Source: a virus. From it: a stretch of DNA of 64,000 bases. Below the pieces are notes generated by a model. It did no database searches and had not been told where the DNA came from. It saw only the letters and a program-made list of their open reading frames with translations. Shown in pieces: positions 56,925 to 64,000 of this stretch (position 1 is the stretch's first letter; the number at the start of each line of letters is the position of its first letter). Where the stretch lies: positions 1 through 64,000 of IMG/VR virus record IMGVR_UViG_3300011113_000642; one strand, 5' to 3'. A program made the position numbers and the translations under genes.

Positions 56925-57603
56925 CAAGTACGCAGCGTATGCAAAAAATTTAATTGAAACAATAGATCGGTATGCGTTTACAGGATCTAATGTTGAAGTT
57001 TGTGTAGTTATTTATACAAACAATGAAAAAAATTTTTTAAATTATACGCCAACAAACATAAAAATAAAAACGGTAAATATAACACATGTTCCGTTTCCTT
57101 TGATTTCTTTATTAAGGTATCACTACTACACCTCCGATGATTCTTTAAAAAATTATGATTATGTTTATCACATTGATTGTGATATGTTGTTGCAAGACAA
57201 TGTTGGTGAAGAAATTGTTGGAGATCGAGTTTGTGTGGAACACCCGGGTTTTTTCCAACAATTTAATAATTTAAATTTTCCATATGATAGAAATCCTGTT
57301 GCAAATGCCTATGTTAAAATGGGTTTAGGTACAAAGTATTATCAAAATTGTTTGCAGGGTGGTTCTGTTAATGAATTTTTTAACATGAGCGTAGAACTGC
57401 GAAATCGAATAGAAGAAGATTTAAGAAAAAACTATATTGCGCTGTGGCACGATGAGAGTTATATGAATAAGTATATGGTGGACAATCCTCCAACCTTAAT
57501 TTTGCCAACAACATATGCTCAACCACAAGGCTGGCCATCATACGGGCCAACTAAAATTTTACATGTAGACAAAAATCATTTAGAGGTTAGAAAAACAAAA
57601 TGA
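56893..57603 (+). CDS. GT6 family (ABO blood group-type) glycosyltransferase
   Basis: A 236-residue GT6 enzyme. It lines up with the catalytic domain of human ABO transferases without their membrane anchor: LLRYHYYTSDD, the metal-binding D-x-D as HIDCDML (D95, D97), EHPGFF, the acceptor-site LQGGSVNEFF, and WHDESYMNKY with PPTLILPTTY, where ABO enzymes read W-H-D-E-S-H-x-N-K-Y. GT6 enzymes add Gal or GalNAc alpha-1,3 to an acceptor that is often fucosylated alpha-1,2. That fits the GT11 fucosyltransferase in the same operon. The final 30 residues hold HVDKNHLEVR. Confidence 0.9.
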   Translation: MKLAFATIATNKYAAYAKNLIETIDRYAFTGSNVEVCVVIYTNNEKNFLNYTPTNIKIKTVNITHVPFPLISLLRYHYYTSDDSLKNYDYVYHIDCDMLLQDNVGEEIVGDRVCVEHPGFFQQFNNLNFPYDRNPVANAYVKMGLGTKYYQNCLQGGSVNEFFNMSVELRNRIEEDLRKNYIALWHDESYMNKYMVDNPPTLILPTTYAQPQGWPSYGPTKILHVDKNHLEVRKTK

Positions 57604-58496
57604 ATTATTTAATAACAGGTGGTGCCGGATTTATTGGATCAAATTTGGTCAATAAGTTGGTTGATGATGGACACATCGTGTCTGTCATAGACAATCTTTC
57701 TTCTGACGCACACGACTCATTTTATTTCAATAACAGTGCATCATATTATCTTTACGATGTAAATGATCATGTAATGTGTTCTGATGTCTTTAACAGACAT
57801 AATCCCGATTACGTCCTTCATCTCGCAGCTGAAGCAAGAATACAAAACTGTGTTGAAGACCCCACAAAGGCATACGAAACAAATCTAATTGGAACATTAA
57901 ATATTTTGTCTTTGTGTAAAAAATATAATGTTAAAAGACTTGTTTTGTCTACAACATCGGCAATATATGGATTAAAAAATACGGGCCCTTTAAACGAGGA
58001 TATGCCCCCAGATTGTTTAAATGCATACTCACTGAGTAAGTACAATGCCGAACAAGCATGTAAACTTTATAGTTCTATGTATGGAGTAGATACTGTTGGA
58101 TTGCGATATTTTAATGTCTATGGTCCAAACCAACCAAAAAAAGGACCTTATGCTCCAGTAATAGGGGTATTTACCAGACAAAAAAAAGCGAATCAAAACC
58201 TAACGGTTGTAGGTGATGGTGAACAAACTAGAGATTATGTCCACGTGTCTGATGTAGTCAAAGCTAATTTGTTGGCCGCAACACATAAAAAAAATTTATT
58301 TGGTGAAATTTTTAACGTTGGAACTGGTAAAAATTATTCTGTAAATTGGATTGCATCAAAAATAGAGCCAAATTCAACCAAAATTACTCGCATACCACCA
58401 AGACAGGGCGAAGCGCGGGATACAATAGCAAATACCTCCAAGATTGAAAATATTTTAGGCTGGAAAGCAGATATCTCATTAGAAAACTGCATTTAA
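57600..58496 (+). CDS. NAD-dependent UDP-sugar epimerase
   Basis: A 298-residue extended SDR of the UDP-glucose 4-epimerase (GalE)-like group: MNYLITGGAGFIGSNLVNKLVDDGHIVSVIDNLSS, LHLAAEARIQNCVEDPTKAYETNLIGTLN, STTSAIYG, the catalytic YSLSKYNAEQ, RYFNVYGPNQP, VGDGEQTRDYVHVSDVV and FNVGTGK. It probably interconverts UDP-Glc/Gal or UDP-GlcNAc/GalNAc, which would supply the donor for the GT6 enzyme just upstream. Slightly short at the C-terminus (typical 310-330). Last gene of the operon. Confidence 0.88.
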   Translation: MNYLITGGAGFIGSNLVNKLVDDGHIVSVIDNLSSDAHDSFYFNNSASYYLYDVNDHVMCSDVFNRHNPDYVLHLAAEARIQNCVEDPTKAYETNLIGTLNILSLCKKYNVKRLVLSTTSAIYGLKNTGPLNEDMPPDCLNAYSLSKYNAEQACKLYSSMYGVDTVGLRYFNVYGPNQPKKGPYAPVIGVFTRQKKANQNLTVVGDGEQTRDYVHVSDVVKANLLAATHKKNLFGEIFNVGTGKNYSVNWIASKIEPNSTKITRIPPRQGEARDTIANTSKIENILGWKADISLENCI

Positions 58497-58501
58497 GCTA
58501 C

Positions 58502-58530
58502 TTGACAATATCTTTTTATTAGATTATAAT
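58502..58530 (+). promoter_or_regulatory. Sigma70-type promoter of gene 55, leaderless
   Basis: Perfect TTGACA (58502-58507), 17-nt spacer, TATAAT (58525-58530), then 6 nt (AGCATT) to the GTG start at 58537. Confidence 0.85.
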
Positions 58531-58536
58531 AGCATT

Positions 58537-59112
58537 GTGAAAAAACCAAAGAAAAAGAAAAAGCCATCTGATGCAGATTATGTAAGTAATCAAGAGCTTT
58601 ATGATGCTTTAGTAGAATATCGTAAAAAATGTGACGAAGCTGAAAATGCTGGGCGCAAACAACCAAAGTTACCAGATTTTATAGGCGAATGCATTTTAAA
58701 AATAGCAAGCAGGCTTTCATATAGACCCAACTTTGCCAATTATCCCTATAGAGAAGAAATGGTGTCAGATGCCGTTTTAAATTGCATAACATATATTGAT
58801 AACTTTGATCCCAGCAAGTCTACAAGCCCATTTGGGTACTTAACGCAGATTTGCTGGTTTTCTTTTGTACGTATAATAAACAGAGAAAAGAAAGAAAAGT
58901 ATACACAATATAGATTTGCAGAACAGCAAAATGATAAAGACTTTCATAATTGGTTTAATGAAACATATGCGGGCATTGATACAGGTAGACGAGATTTTTT
59001 TGGTTTAACAGATTCAGATATGGAAAGATTTGATACTCTGTTTAGCCCAAAGCCTAAAATTAAAGGCAAAAAGAAAAAGAAGAAAACTCGCAAAGACGTA
59101 TTAGATATATGA
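58537..59112 (+). CDS. 55: Late sigma factor gp55
   Basis: A 191-residue protein (T4: 185). gp55 is the divergent sigma factor that recognises TATAAATA late promoters. Seen: a sigma region 2-like core (YREEMVSDAVLNCITYIDNFDPSKSTSPFGYLTQICWFSFVRIINREKKEKYTQYR), where F-D-x-x-K-S-x-x-P-F-x-Y-L-T is the family landmark, and a basic C-terminus (KPKIKGKKKKKKTRKDVLDI) that in T4 carries the clamp-binding end. Starts with GTG at the expected +1 of a perfect early promoter. Overlaps gene 47 by 4 nt. Confidence 0.95.
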   Translation: MKKPKKKKKPSDADYVSNQELYDALVEYRKKCDEAENAGRKQPKLPDFIGECILKIASRLSYRPNFANYPYREEMVSDAVLNCITYIDNFDPSKSTSPFGYLTQICWFSFVRIINREKKEKYTQYRFAEQQNDKDFHNWFNETYAGIDTGRRDFFGLTDSDMERFDTLFSPKPKIKGKKKKKKTRKDVLDI

Positions 59113-60155
59113 AAGCAGTAATTTTAAACGATACCCACTTTGGGTATAAAGCCGATTCTCCAATTGTATTGGAATATTTTTTATCGTTTTTTGAAGATCA
59201 GTTATTTCCATACTTACAAAAAAACGATATCAAAACTATATTTCATTTAGGAGATATTTTTGATCGTAGAAAATACATAAACTTTAAAACTCTTTCCCAA
59301 GTACGTAAGAGATTTTTTGAGCCATTGCGAGATATGAATATTAAGTGTATTGCTATTTGTGGAAATCACGATACATATTACAAAAACAATAATAAGGTAA
59401 ACTCATTAGATGAATTGGTCTCACAATACTCTAATTGGGAAATTTATTCAGAACCCACAGAAATCAAATTAAAAGACTGCTGTGTTGCTCTCGTTCCTTG
59501 GATTAATCCAGAAAATGAAGAAACCACGGCAAAATTTATATCAGAAACAACTTGCTCTTTACTTTTGGGGCATTTAGAATTATACGGCTTTCAAAGTATT
59601 AGAGGAATATTTGTGGAGCAGGGATATGAACCAAAACACTTTGATAAATTTGAATATGTTCTTACTGGGCATTATCACATCAAGTCTAGTCGCGATAATA
59701 TACATTACCTGGGAACGCAGTATGAGATGGCTTTCTCGGATGTCGAGGAAGAGAAGGGATTTCATGTATTCGACTTCAGTGAACGTACATTATCGTTTGT
59801 TACAAATACAAAAAAGCTTTTCTACACGTTTGATTATAACGAAGACGACCCGCAATCCTTGGATTATACAGCATTTAAAGACTGTTATGTTAAAATATTT
59901 GTCAAGAAGCGTACTAAGGCTGCAGCTTTTGAAAAGTACCTTGACAAATTTTATGAAGCGGGAGTGGCAGAGTTGGCAGTAACAGAAGAAGTAAATACAA
60001 ATCCAGAACTAATCGCAGTCGATGTGCATAAAGATACACTTCAACTTTTACATGAAGAGTTGAGTCTAATTGAGGACAAGTCAATTAACAAAAATAAACT
60101 TGCCAAGATAGTGGATGAAGCGTATAATATGGCATTATCCAAGGATGAAGAGTGA
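59109..60155 (+). CDS. 47: Recombination nuclease subunit gp47 (Mre11-like)
   Basis: A 348-residue protein (T4: 339). With gp46 it resects DNA ends for recombination-dependent replication. Seen: the metallophosphoesterase motifs LNDTHFG (motif I), HLGDIFDRRK (II), AICGNHDTYY (III), LLGHLE (IV) and TGHYHIKSS (V). C-terminal capping domain from about residue 235. In T4-like order 55-47-46-45-44-62. Start and stop both overlap neighbours by 4 nt. Confidence 0.97.
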   Translation: MKAVILNDTHFGYKADSPIVLEYFLSFFEDQLFPYLQKNDIKTIFHLGDIFDRRKYINFKTLSQVRKRFFEPLRDMNIKCIAICGNHDTYYKNNNKVNSLDELVSQYSNWEIYSEPTEIKLKDCCVALVPWINPENEETTAKFISETTCSLLLGHLELYGFQSIRGIFVEQGYEPKHFDKFEYVLTGHYHIKSSRDNIHYLGTQYEMAFSDVEEEKGFHVFDFSERTLSFVTNTKKLFYTFDYNEDDPQSLDYTAFKDCYVKIFVKKRTKAAAFEKYLDKFYEAGVAELAVTEEVNTNPELIAVDVHKDTLQLLHEELSLIEDKSINKNKLAKIVDEAYNMALSKDEE

Positions 60156-61873
60156 TTGAATTTTTATCTGTTCGTTTTAAAAACTTTGGTTCATTCGGGG
60201 CTAACTTTTCTGAAATTAATTTAAATAGCCGTAATACCACATTAGTGACTGGTACAAATGGCCACGGAAAGTCCTTTGCTTTATTGGACTCTTTGTGCTT
60301 TGGATTGTTTGGAAAGCCCTTTAGGCCCATTAACATACCTCAATTAGTAAATACTGTAAATGGTAAGAACTGTGTCGTTGAAATAGAGTTTAATAAGGGT
60401 AATAGTCATTATTTAATTCGTCGTGGTTTATCCCCAAAAATTTTTGAAATTTATAAGGATAAAGAACTTATAGATCAAAATGCCAAATCCAAAGATTATC
60501 AAGAAATGTTTGAAGAACAAATTCTTGGATTTGATTATTCTGCATTCAAACAAGTAGTCATTCTTGGTAAGTCTAACTTTATACCTTTCATGCAGCTAAC
60601 GCCTGCAGAGCGCAGAAAGATTATTGAAGGTTTACTGGAATTAGATATTCTTGCTGATATGAATGTCTATGTTAGAGGACAACTAGGTTCTTTAAAAGTT
60701 TCTATTGCAGAGCATGACAGTTTACTTAAAATTGCACATGAAAAAATAAAGTCTCAAAAAGAATTTATTGATCAGGTAAAAACAAGTAATGCTGATGATA
60801 TTAAACTTTTAGAAGATAGAATTAAAGAATATCGCGACCAAATAAAAGAAGACACCAAACAAAAAACCATTTTACTAAGTAAGCATACCGCTTTACAAGA
60901 TACTGCAAAAAGTATTAAGAAAAAAATTGACGCTTTAAAAGATGTTCCTGGTATGTTATTAAAAGCAGAAACACTTAAAGAAACAATCTTAGATGAGATT
61001 AAAACTTTAGAGCAAAATGCTATATGCAAGTGCTGTGGCCAATCTTTACCAGAAGAACAAAGAAAAAAACATATAGCAGAAAAAAGAGAAAAAGCAGAAA
61101 ACTGCTTTGAGGCTTTAAAGGTTGCTACAAGAAAAACTAAAGAACTGGATGAATTAAACAAATCTTATAATGAACTTTTGCCAGAAATAGAAACTTTGGC
61201 AAATGATATAAATGGTTACAGTTATAGAATTGGCAATAGTGAATCCAATATAAAAGTTTTGGAAAAAGATAAAAAGGATAAAGAAGCAGCAAACAACCTG
61301 ACTAATTTACTAGTCAGTTTGAAAGATTCCGAGGATAAAAAGAATGAACTTGCACAAAAATTGGAAGGCTATATTCAAGAACAAATTCATCATGATGTTG
61401 TATATGATATTCTCAAAGATAGTGGACTTAAGAGCAGGATTATTAAACACTATGTTCCCATCATCAATGGACTCGTCAACAAGTTCCTCGGAAAACTTAA
61501 TCTCTATGTTGACTTCACCATCGATGAGGAGTTCAAGGAAACAATCAAGTCACGATACAGAGATGCATTCTCATATTCCTCTTTCTCTGAGGGAGAGAAA
61601 CAACGCATCGACCTTGCCATACTGTTAACTTGGCGAGAAATTGCAAAGATGAAAAACAGTTTAAACTGCAATCTTTTAATTTTTGATGAAATTTTAGATT
61701 CATCTTTGGATGCTGCTGGTACAGAGGCTTTCTTAAAAATTCTTAATAAAATGAAAAATAAGTGTTCTATTTTCATCATTAGCCACAAAGCAGATCAACT
61801 TATTGATAAATTTGATCAATCATTGCAGTTTGAAAAGAAAAATAATTTTTCTAAGATTAAAACACAGATATAA
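60152..61873 (+). CDS. 46: Recombination ATPase subunit gp46 (Rad50-like)
   Basis: A 573-residue SMC-type ATPase (T4: 560). Seen: Walker A GTNGHGKS (about 35-42), the Q-loop in FKQVVILGKSNFIPF, coiled coils with the zinc hook CKCCG (about 291-295), the ABC signature FSEGEKQRIDLAI and Walker B LLIFDEILDSSLD followed by the H-loop FIISHK. The C-terminal catalytic region near 61430-61640 uses more GC-rich codons than the coiled coil, which may reflect recombination. Confidence 0.97.
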   Translation: MIEFLSVRFKNFGSFGANFSEINLNSRNTTLVTGTNGHGKSFALLDSLCFGLFGKPFRPINIPQLVNTVNGKNCVVEIEFNKGNSHYLIRRGLSPKIFEIYKDKELIDQNAKSKDYQEMFEEQILGFDYSAFKQVVILGKSNFIPFMQLTPAERRKIIEGLLELDILADMNVYVRGQLGSLKVSIAEHDSLLKIAHEKIKSQKEFIDQVKTSNADDIKLLEDRIKEYRDQIKEDTKQKTILLSKHTALQDTAKSIKKKIDALKDVPGMLLKAETLKETILDEIKTLEQNAICKCCGQSLPEEQRKKHIAEKREKAENCFEALKVATRKTKELDELNKSYNELLPEIETLANDINGYSYRIGNSESNIKVLEKDKKDKEAANNLTNLLVSLKDSEDKKNELAQKLEGYIQEQIHHDVVYDILKDSGLKSRIIKHYVPIINGLVNKFLGKLNLYVDFTIDEEFKETIKSRYRDAFSYSSFSEGEKQRIDLAILLTWREIAKMKNSLNCNLLIFDEILDSSLDAAGTEAFLKILNKMKNKCSIFIISHKADQLIDKFDQSLQFEKKNNFSKIKTQI

Positions 61874-61876
61874 ATA
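61869..61876 (+). promoter_or_regulatory. Late promoter (TATAAATA)
   Basis: A perfect box at the end of gene 46, upstream of the early promoter for the small basic gene; it could give late expression of the gene 45 region. Confidence 0.55.
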
Positions 61877-61878
61877 TA

Positions 61879-61907
61879 TTGGACAAACAGTTTTTTGGAG
61901 ATATAAT
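61879..61907 (+). promoter_or_regulatory. Sigma70-type promoter of the small basic gene, leaderless
   Basis: TTGGAC (61879-61884), 17-nt spacer, TATAAT (61902-61907), then 6 nt (AGCAAC) to the ATG at 61914. The -10 to start segment closely matches that of gene 55 (TATAATAGCATTGTG). Confidence 0.65.
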
Positions 61908-61913
61908 AGCAAC

Positions 61914-62066
61914 ATGAATAATGAGAGTTTTGAGAAGTTTACCAATCGCCGTAAGAACAAGCAATCTAACTTCGGAAAAAAGCAACAGAATAGAAATAAG
62001 CGTGGTAACAGACACGCACAAAAGCAGCAACTAAACGACTCTGTATATCGTAAAGATTTTGATTAA
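61914..62066 (+). CDS. Small basic, RNA-binding-like protein
   Basis: A 50-residue, very basic, Asn/Gln/Lys/Arg-rich protein (NRRKNKQSNFGKKQQNRNKR) with an acidic end (YRKDFD). It is probably disordered and could bind nucleic acid. The ATG at 61914 is placed by the sigma70-type promoter 6 nt upstream; a longer in-frame version starting at 61803 would lie inside gene 46. It lies between genes 46 and 45, where T4 has small genes such as rpbA; no similarity to RpbA was seen by eye. Confidence 0.6.
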   Translation: MNNESFEKFTNRRKNKQSNFGKKQQNRNKRGNRHAQKQQLNDSVYRKDFD

Positions 62067-62083
62067 TTTATATAAGGATTTAT

Positions 62084-62755
62084 ATGACAACTGTGACTAA
62101 AATGCGTTTATCTAAAGAAACCTATACCATTCTTAAAAATTTTGCTTCTATTAATTCGAATATTTATATTCGTCCGGGAAATACTCTCAAGACAATGTCT
62201 TTGGGAAAGAATATGTTTGTTCAAGCCAAAGTTGCAGAAGAATTTGATGTTGATGTGCTTATTTGGGATCTAAATCAGTTTCTAGGAATTGTAAGCATGT
62301 TTGGCAACCCGGACCTAGAGTTCCATGATAAGTATGTAATTATATCTAATGGCCGTTCTAGTGTTACATACTATTACGCAGAGGAGTCAACACTTACTTA
62401 TCCATCAAAAGATGTAAAACTTCCTCCAGTAACTACAAGTTTTGATCTTGATGAACACGATTTAGCAGAAATACTAAAAGCCTCTAGTATTCTTCAGGTT
62501 AACAAGCTTAGGATTGTTTGCGGTGATGGTGTAATTAAGGTAGTTGTTGATGATGATTCAAAGGCTATTAAAAATAATTTTGAAATTGTTATCTCTGAAA
62601 ACTACAGTGGTGGAGAGTTTGATGGAGTTATTGATGTTTCTGAGATCAAGTTTATTCCAGGATCATATGCGGTTCATCTAACAGACTCATATATCTCTAA
62701 GTTTACACACAAGTCTCTAGATCTTTCATATTATTTGGCTATTAAAAAGGACTGA
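62084..62755 (+). CDS. 45: Sliding clamp gp45
   Basis: A 223-residue protein (T4: 228). A trimeric ring that holds the polymerase on DNA and, with gp33 and gp55, activates late transcription. Seen: MRLSKETYTILKNFASINSNIYIRPGNTLKTMS, FDVDVLIWDLNQFLGIVSMFGNPDLEF, ILKASSILQVNKLRI and VIDVSEIKFIPGSYAVHLTDSYISKFTHKSLDLSYYLAI (matching the T4 clamp's second domain). TAAGGA lies before the ATG. Confidence 0.95.
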   Translation: MTTVTKMRLSKETYTILKNFASINSNIYIRPGNTLKTMSLGKNMFVQAKVAEEFDVDVLIWDLNQFLGIVSMFGNPDLEFHDKYVIISNGRSSVTYYYAEESTLTYPSKDVKLPPVTTSFDLDEHDLAEILKASSILQVNKLRIVCGDGVIKVVVDDDSKAIKNNFEIVISENYSGGEFDGVIDVSEIKFIPGSYAVHLTDSYISKFTHKSLDLSYYLAIKKD

Positions 62756-62757
62756 TT

Positions 62758-63702
62758 GTGTCTGATATAAATAACCTTCTTTGGGTAGAAAAATATCGCC
62801 CAAAGACTCTATCTGATTGCATTCTACCTATTGACCTTAATACTGTTTTGAATGGTATGGTTAAAGAAGGTAGTATACCAAATATGATGCTTTATGGTAA
62901 AGCTGGTACGGGCAAAACTACAGTTGCACGTGCAATTGCGCATGATATTGATGCAGATAGCATTATAATTAACTGCTCAGAAGAAAACGGAATTGACACA
63001 CTAAGAACAAAAATTCGTAGTTATTGTTCTACCGTTTCTCTTAATGGTGGTCTTAAGGTTGTAATACTTGATGAGTTTGATTATGCTAATGCGCAGTCAA
63101 TACAGCCAGCATTGCGCGGAGCAATAGAAGAGTTTGCTAAAAATTGCAGATTTATCATGACCTGCAATTATAAAAGTCGTATTATTGACCCCCTGCACTC
63201 TCGGTGTACGGGTCTTGATTTTACAATTCCTAGTTCAGAAAAAGCTCAAATTGCTACAAATATTCTTAAGCGTATTGAGCATATCTTAACTGCAGAAAAC
63301 ATTCCTTATGAAAAGCCTGTACTCGTAAACCTTATTAAAAAACACTTTCCTGATATTCGTAGAATTATCAATGAACTTCAGAGATATGCTGCCTCTGGTA
63401 GGATTGATGTTGGAATTCTTGCGCAAGGAAGCACAGAGTCTTATAAAGAACTTATTGGCTACATGAAGCAAAAAGACTTTGCTGCTTGCAGAAAATGGGT
63501 TGTTCAAAATTTAGATTTAAACACGGCTGACTTTTTTAAGAGGCTTTATAATGAGCTCTACACGGCTTTAAAGCACAATTCTATTCCGCAGGCAATTCTC
63601 ATCATTGCAAACTACCAATATAAGTCAGCATTTGCAGCAGACCAAGAAATTAATACTATGGCATTAATTGTTGAAATTATGATGGAATGTGAGTTTAACT
63701 AA
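62758..63702 (+). CDS. 44: Clamp loader large subunit gp44
   Basis: A 314-residue AAA+ ATPase (T4: 319). With gp62 it opens gp45 and loads it at primer ends. Seen: LWVEKYRPKTLSDCILP, Walker A GKAGTGKTT (47-55), Walker B VVILDEFD (101-108), sensor 1 FIMTCNYKSRI and the SRC motif HSRC (147-150). GTG start at 62758, 2 nt after the gene 45 stop. Gene 62 starts at its last base. Confidence 0.97.
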   Translation: MSDINNLLWVEKYRPKTLSDCILPIDLNTVLNGMVKEGSIPNMMLYGKAGTGKTTVARAIAHDIDADSIIINCSEENGIDTLRTKIRSYCSTVSLNGGLKVVILDEFDYANAQSIQPALRGAIEEFAKNCRFIMTCNYKSRIIDPLHSRCTGLDFTIPSSEKAQIATNILKRIEHILTAENIPYEKPVLVNLIKKHFPDIRRIINELQRYAASGRIDVGILAQGSTESYKELIGYMKQKDFAACRKWVVQNLDLNTADFFKRLYNELYTALKHNSIPQAILIIANYQYKSAFAADQEINTMALIVEIMMECEFN

Positions 63703-64000
63703 TGGAATTGAAGGACTATTTATCCAGCATAAACCACACCAAAACACCTATTATGGATACCGACGAACTTGCTATAAAGTCTTATCCATCGTATGTTGTA
63801 AATAAATGCATGTCTTATTTTTCGGATACTATTTTTTATGCAAATGAAATGAACTGTGCTCCATGGTTAAATTCCAAAAGCCAGTTTGATTTTTATCGAC
63901 TTGGAATCCGCAAAAAGAAGCGATTTTCTCCTTGGCTTCGTAAAGAAACTGAAGAAAATATAAACTTAATAAAACAAGCTTTTGGCTATACAGATCAGAA
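63702..64000 (+). CDS. 62: Clamp loader small subunit gp62 (partial)
   Basis: The first 99 residues are in the window; the 3' end lies beyond it (T4 gp62: 187). Seen: MELKDYLSSINHTKTPIMD, SYPSYVVNKCMSYFSDTIFYANEMN and DFYRLGIRKKKRFSPWLRK, closely following T4 gp62. It completes the gp44/gp62 loader. Its ATG overlaps the stop of gene 44 by 1 nt. Confidence 0.95.
   Translation, partial: MELKDYLSSINHTKTPIMDTDELAIKSYPSYVVNKCMSYFSDTIFYANEMNCAPWLNSKSQFDFYRLGIRKKKRFSPWLRKETEENINLIKQAFGYTDQ

Overview
This window is part of the genome of a T4-like contractile-tailed bacteriophage (a divergent T4-superfamily myovirus, probably aquatic). The DNA is AT-rich and almost fully coding. It carries the recognisable T4 core set: neck and tail-completion proteins (gp13, gp14, gp15), terminase (gp16, gp17), sheath and tube (gp18, gp19), portal (gp20), prohead protease, scaffold and capsid (gp21, gp22, gp23), baseplate pieces (gp25, gp26, gp51-like, gp6, hub-like proteins), gp4, gp32, gp33, gp55, UvsW, UvsY, gp47, gp46, gp45, gp44 and the start of gp62. 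No photosynthesis genes, tRNAs, CRISPR arrays or insertion sequences were seen. The host cannot be named from the sequence.

Layout. 1-8.7 kb is accessory: a structured non-coding start, three minus-strand genes that share one N-terminal tag, an HNH endonuclease, small unknown proteins, a GMP reductase, a T4-type lysozyme, a cytidine-deaminase-like protein and a metallopeptidase-like protein. 8.8-19.9 kb holds a giant 2,490-residue cysteine-rich protein with RCC1-like repeats and probable fibre or surface proteins. 20-21.2 kb carries gp33 and gp32. 21.2-32.7 kb is the baseplate, neck and head-completion block. 32.7-43.3 kb is the packaging, tail tube, portal and capsid block. 43.3-46.5 kb carries a tail-tube-like protein, an Sm-like protein, UvsW and UvsY. 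46.6-58.5 kb is a 14-gene sugar operon (glycosyltransferases, FkbM methyltransferases, sugar-nucleotide enzymes). 58.5-64 kb is late sigma factor gp55 followed by recombination and replication genes.

Regulation is unusually easy to read. Early or middle genes have sigma70-type promoters, mostly with a 16-nt spacer. Late genes have NATAAATA or CTAAATA boxes, as expected for the gp55/gp33/gp45 late system, all three parts of which are encoded here. For many genes the start codon lies exactly where transcription should begin: 5 nt after a late box, or 6-8 nt after a sigma70 -10 box. This predicts leaderless mRNAs for gp4, gp13, gp25, gp33, gp55, UvsY, the tagged head-protein candidates and others. 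Heavily expressed genes (gp18, gp22, gp23, gp32) instead have leaders with Shine-Dalgarno sequences.

The main points for follow-up are (1) widespread leaderless genes; (2) an array of genes with a near-identical N-terminal tag carrying L-x-E protease sites, a candidate set of packaged and injected head proteins; (3) an in-phase TTTTTTA slippery heptamer with an upstream Shine-Dalgarno-like sequence joining gp26 to a gp51-like reading frame that has no usable start for its N-terminal part; (4) a phage GMP reductase; (5) an ABO-blood-group-type (GT6) glycosyltransferase inside the sugar operon; and (6) the giant cysteine-rich RCC1-like protein.
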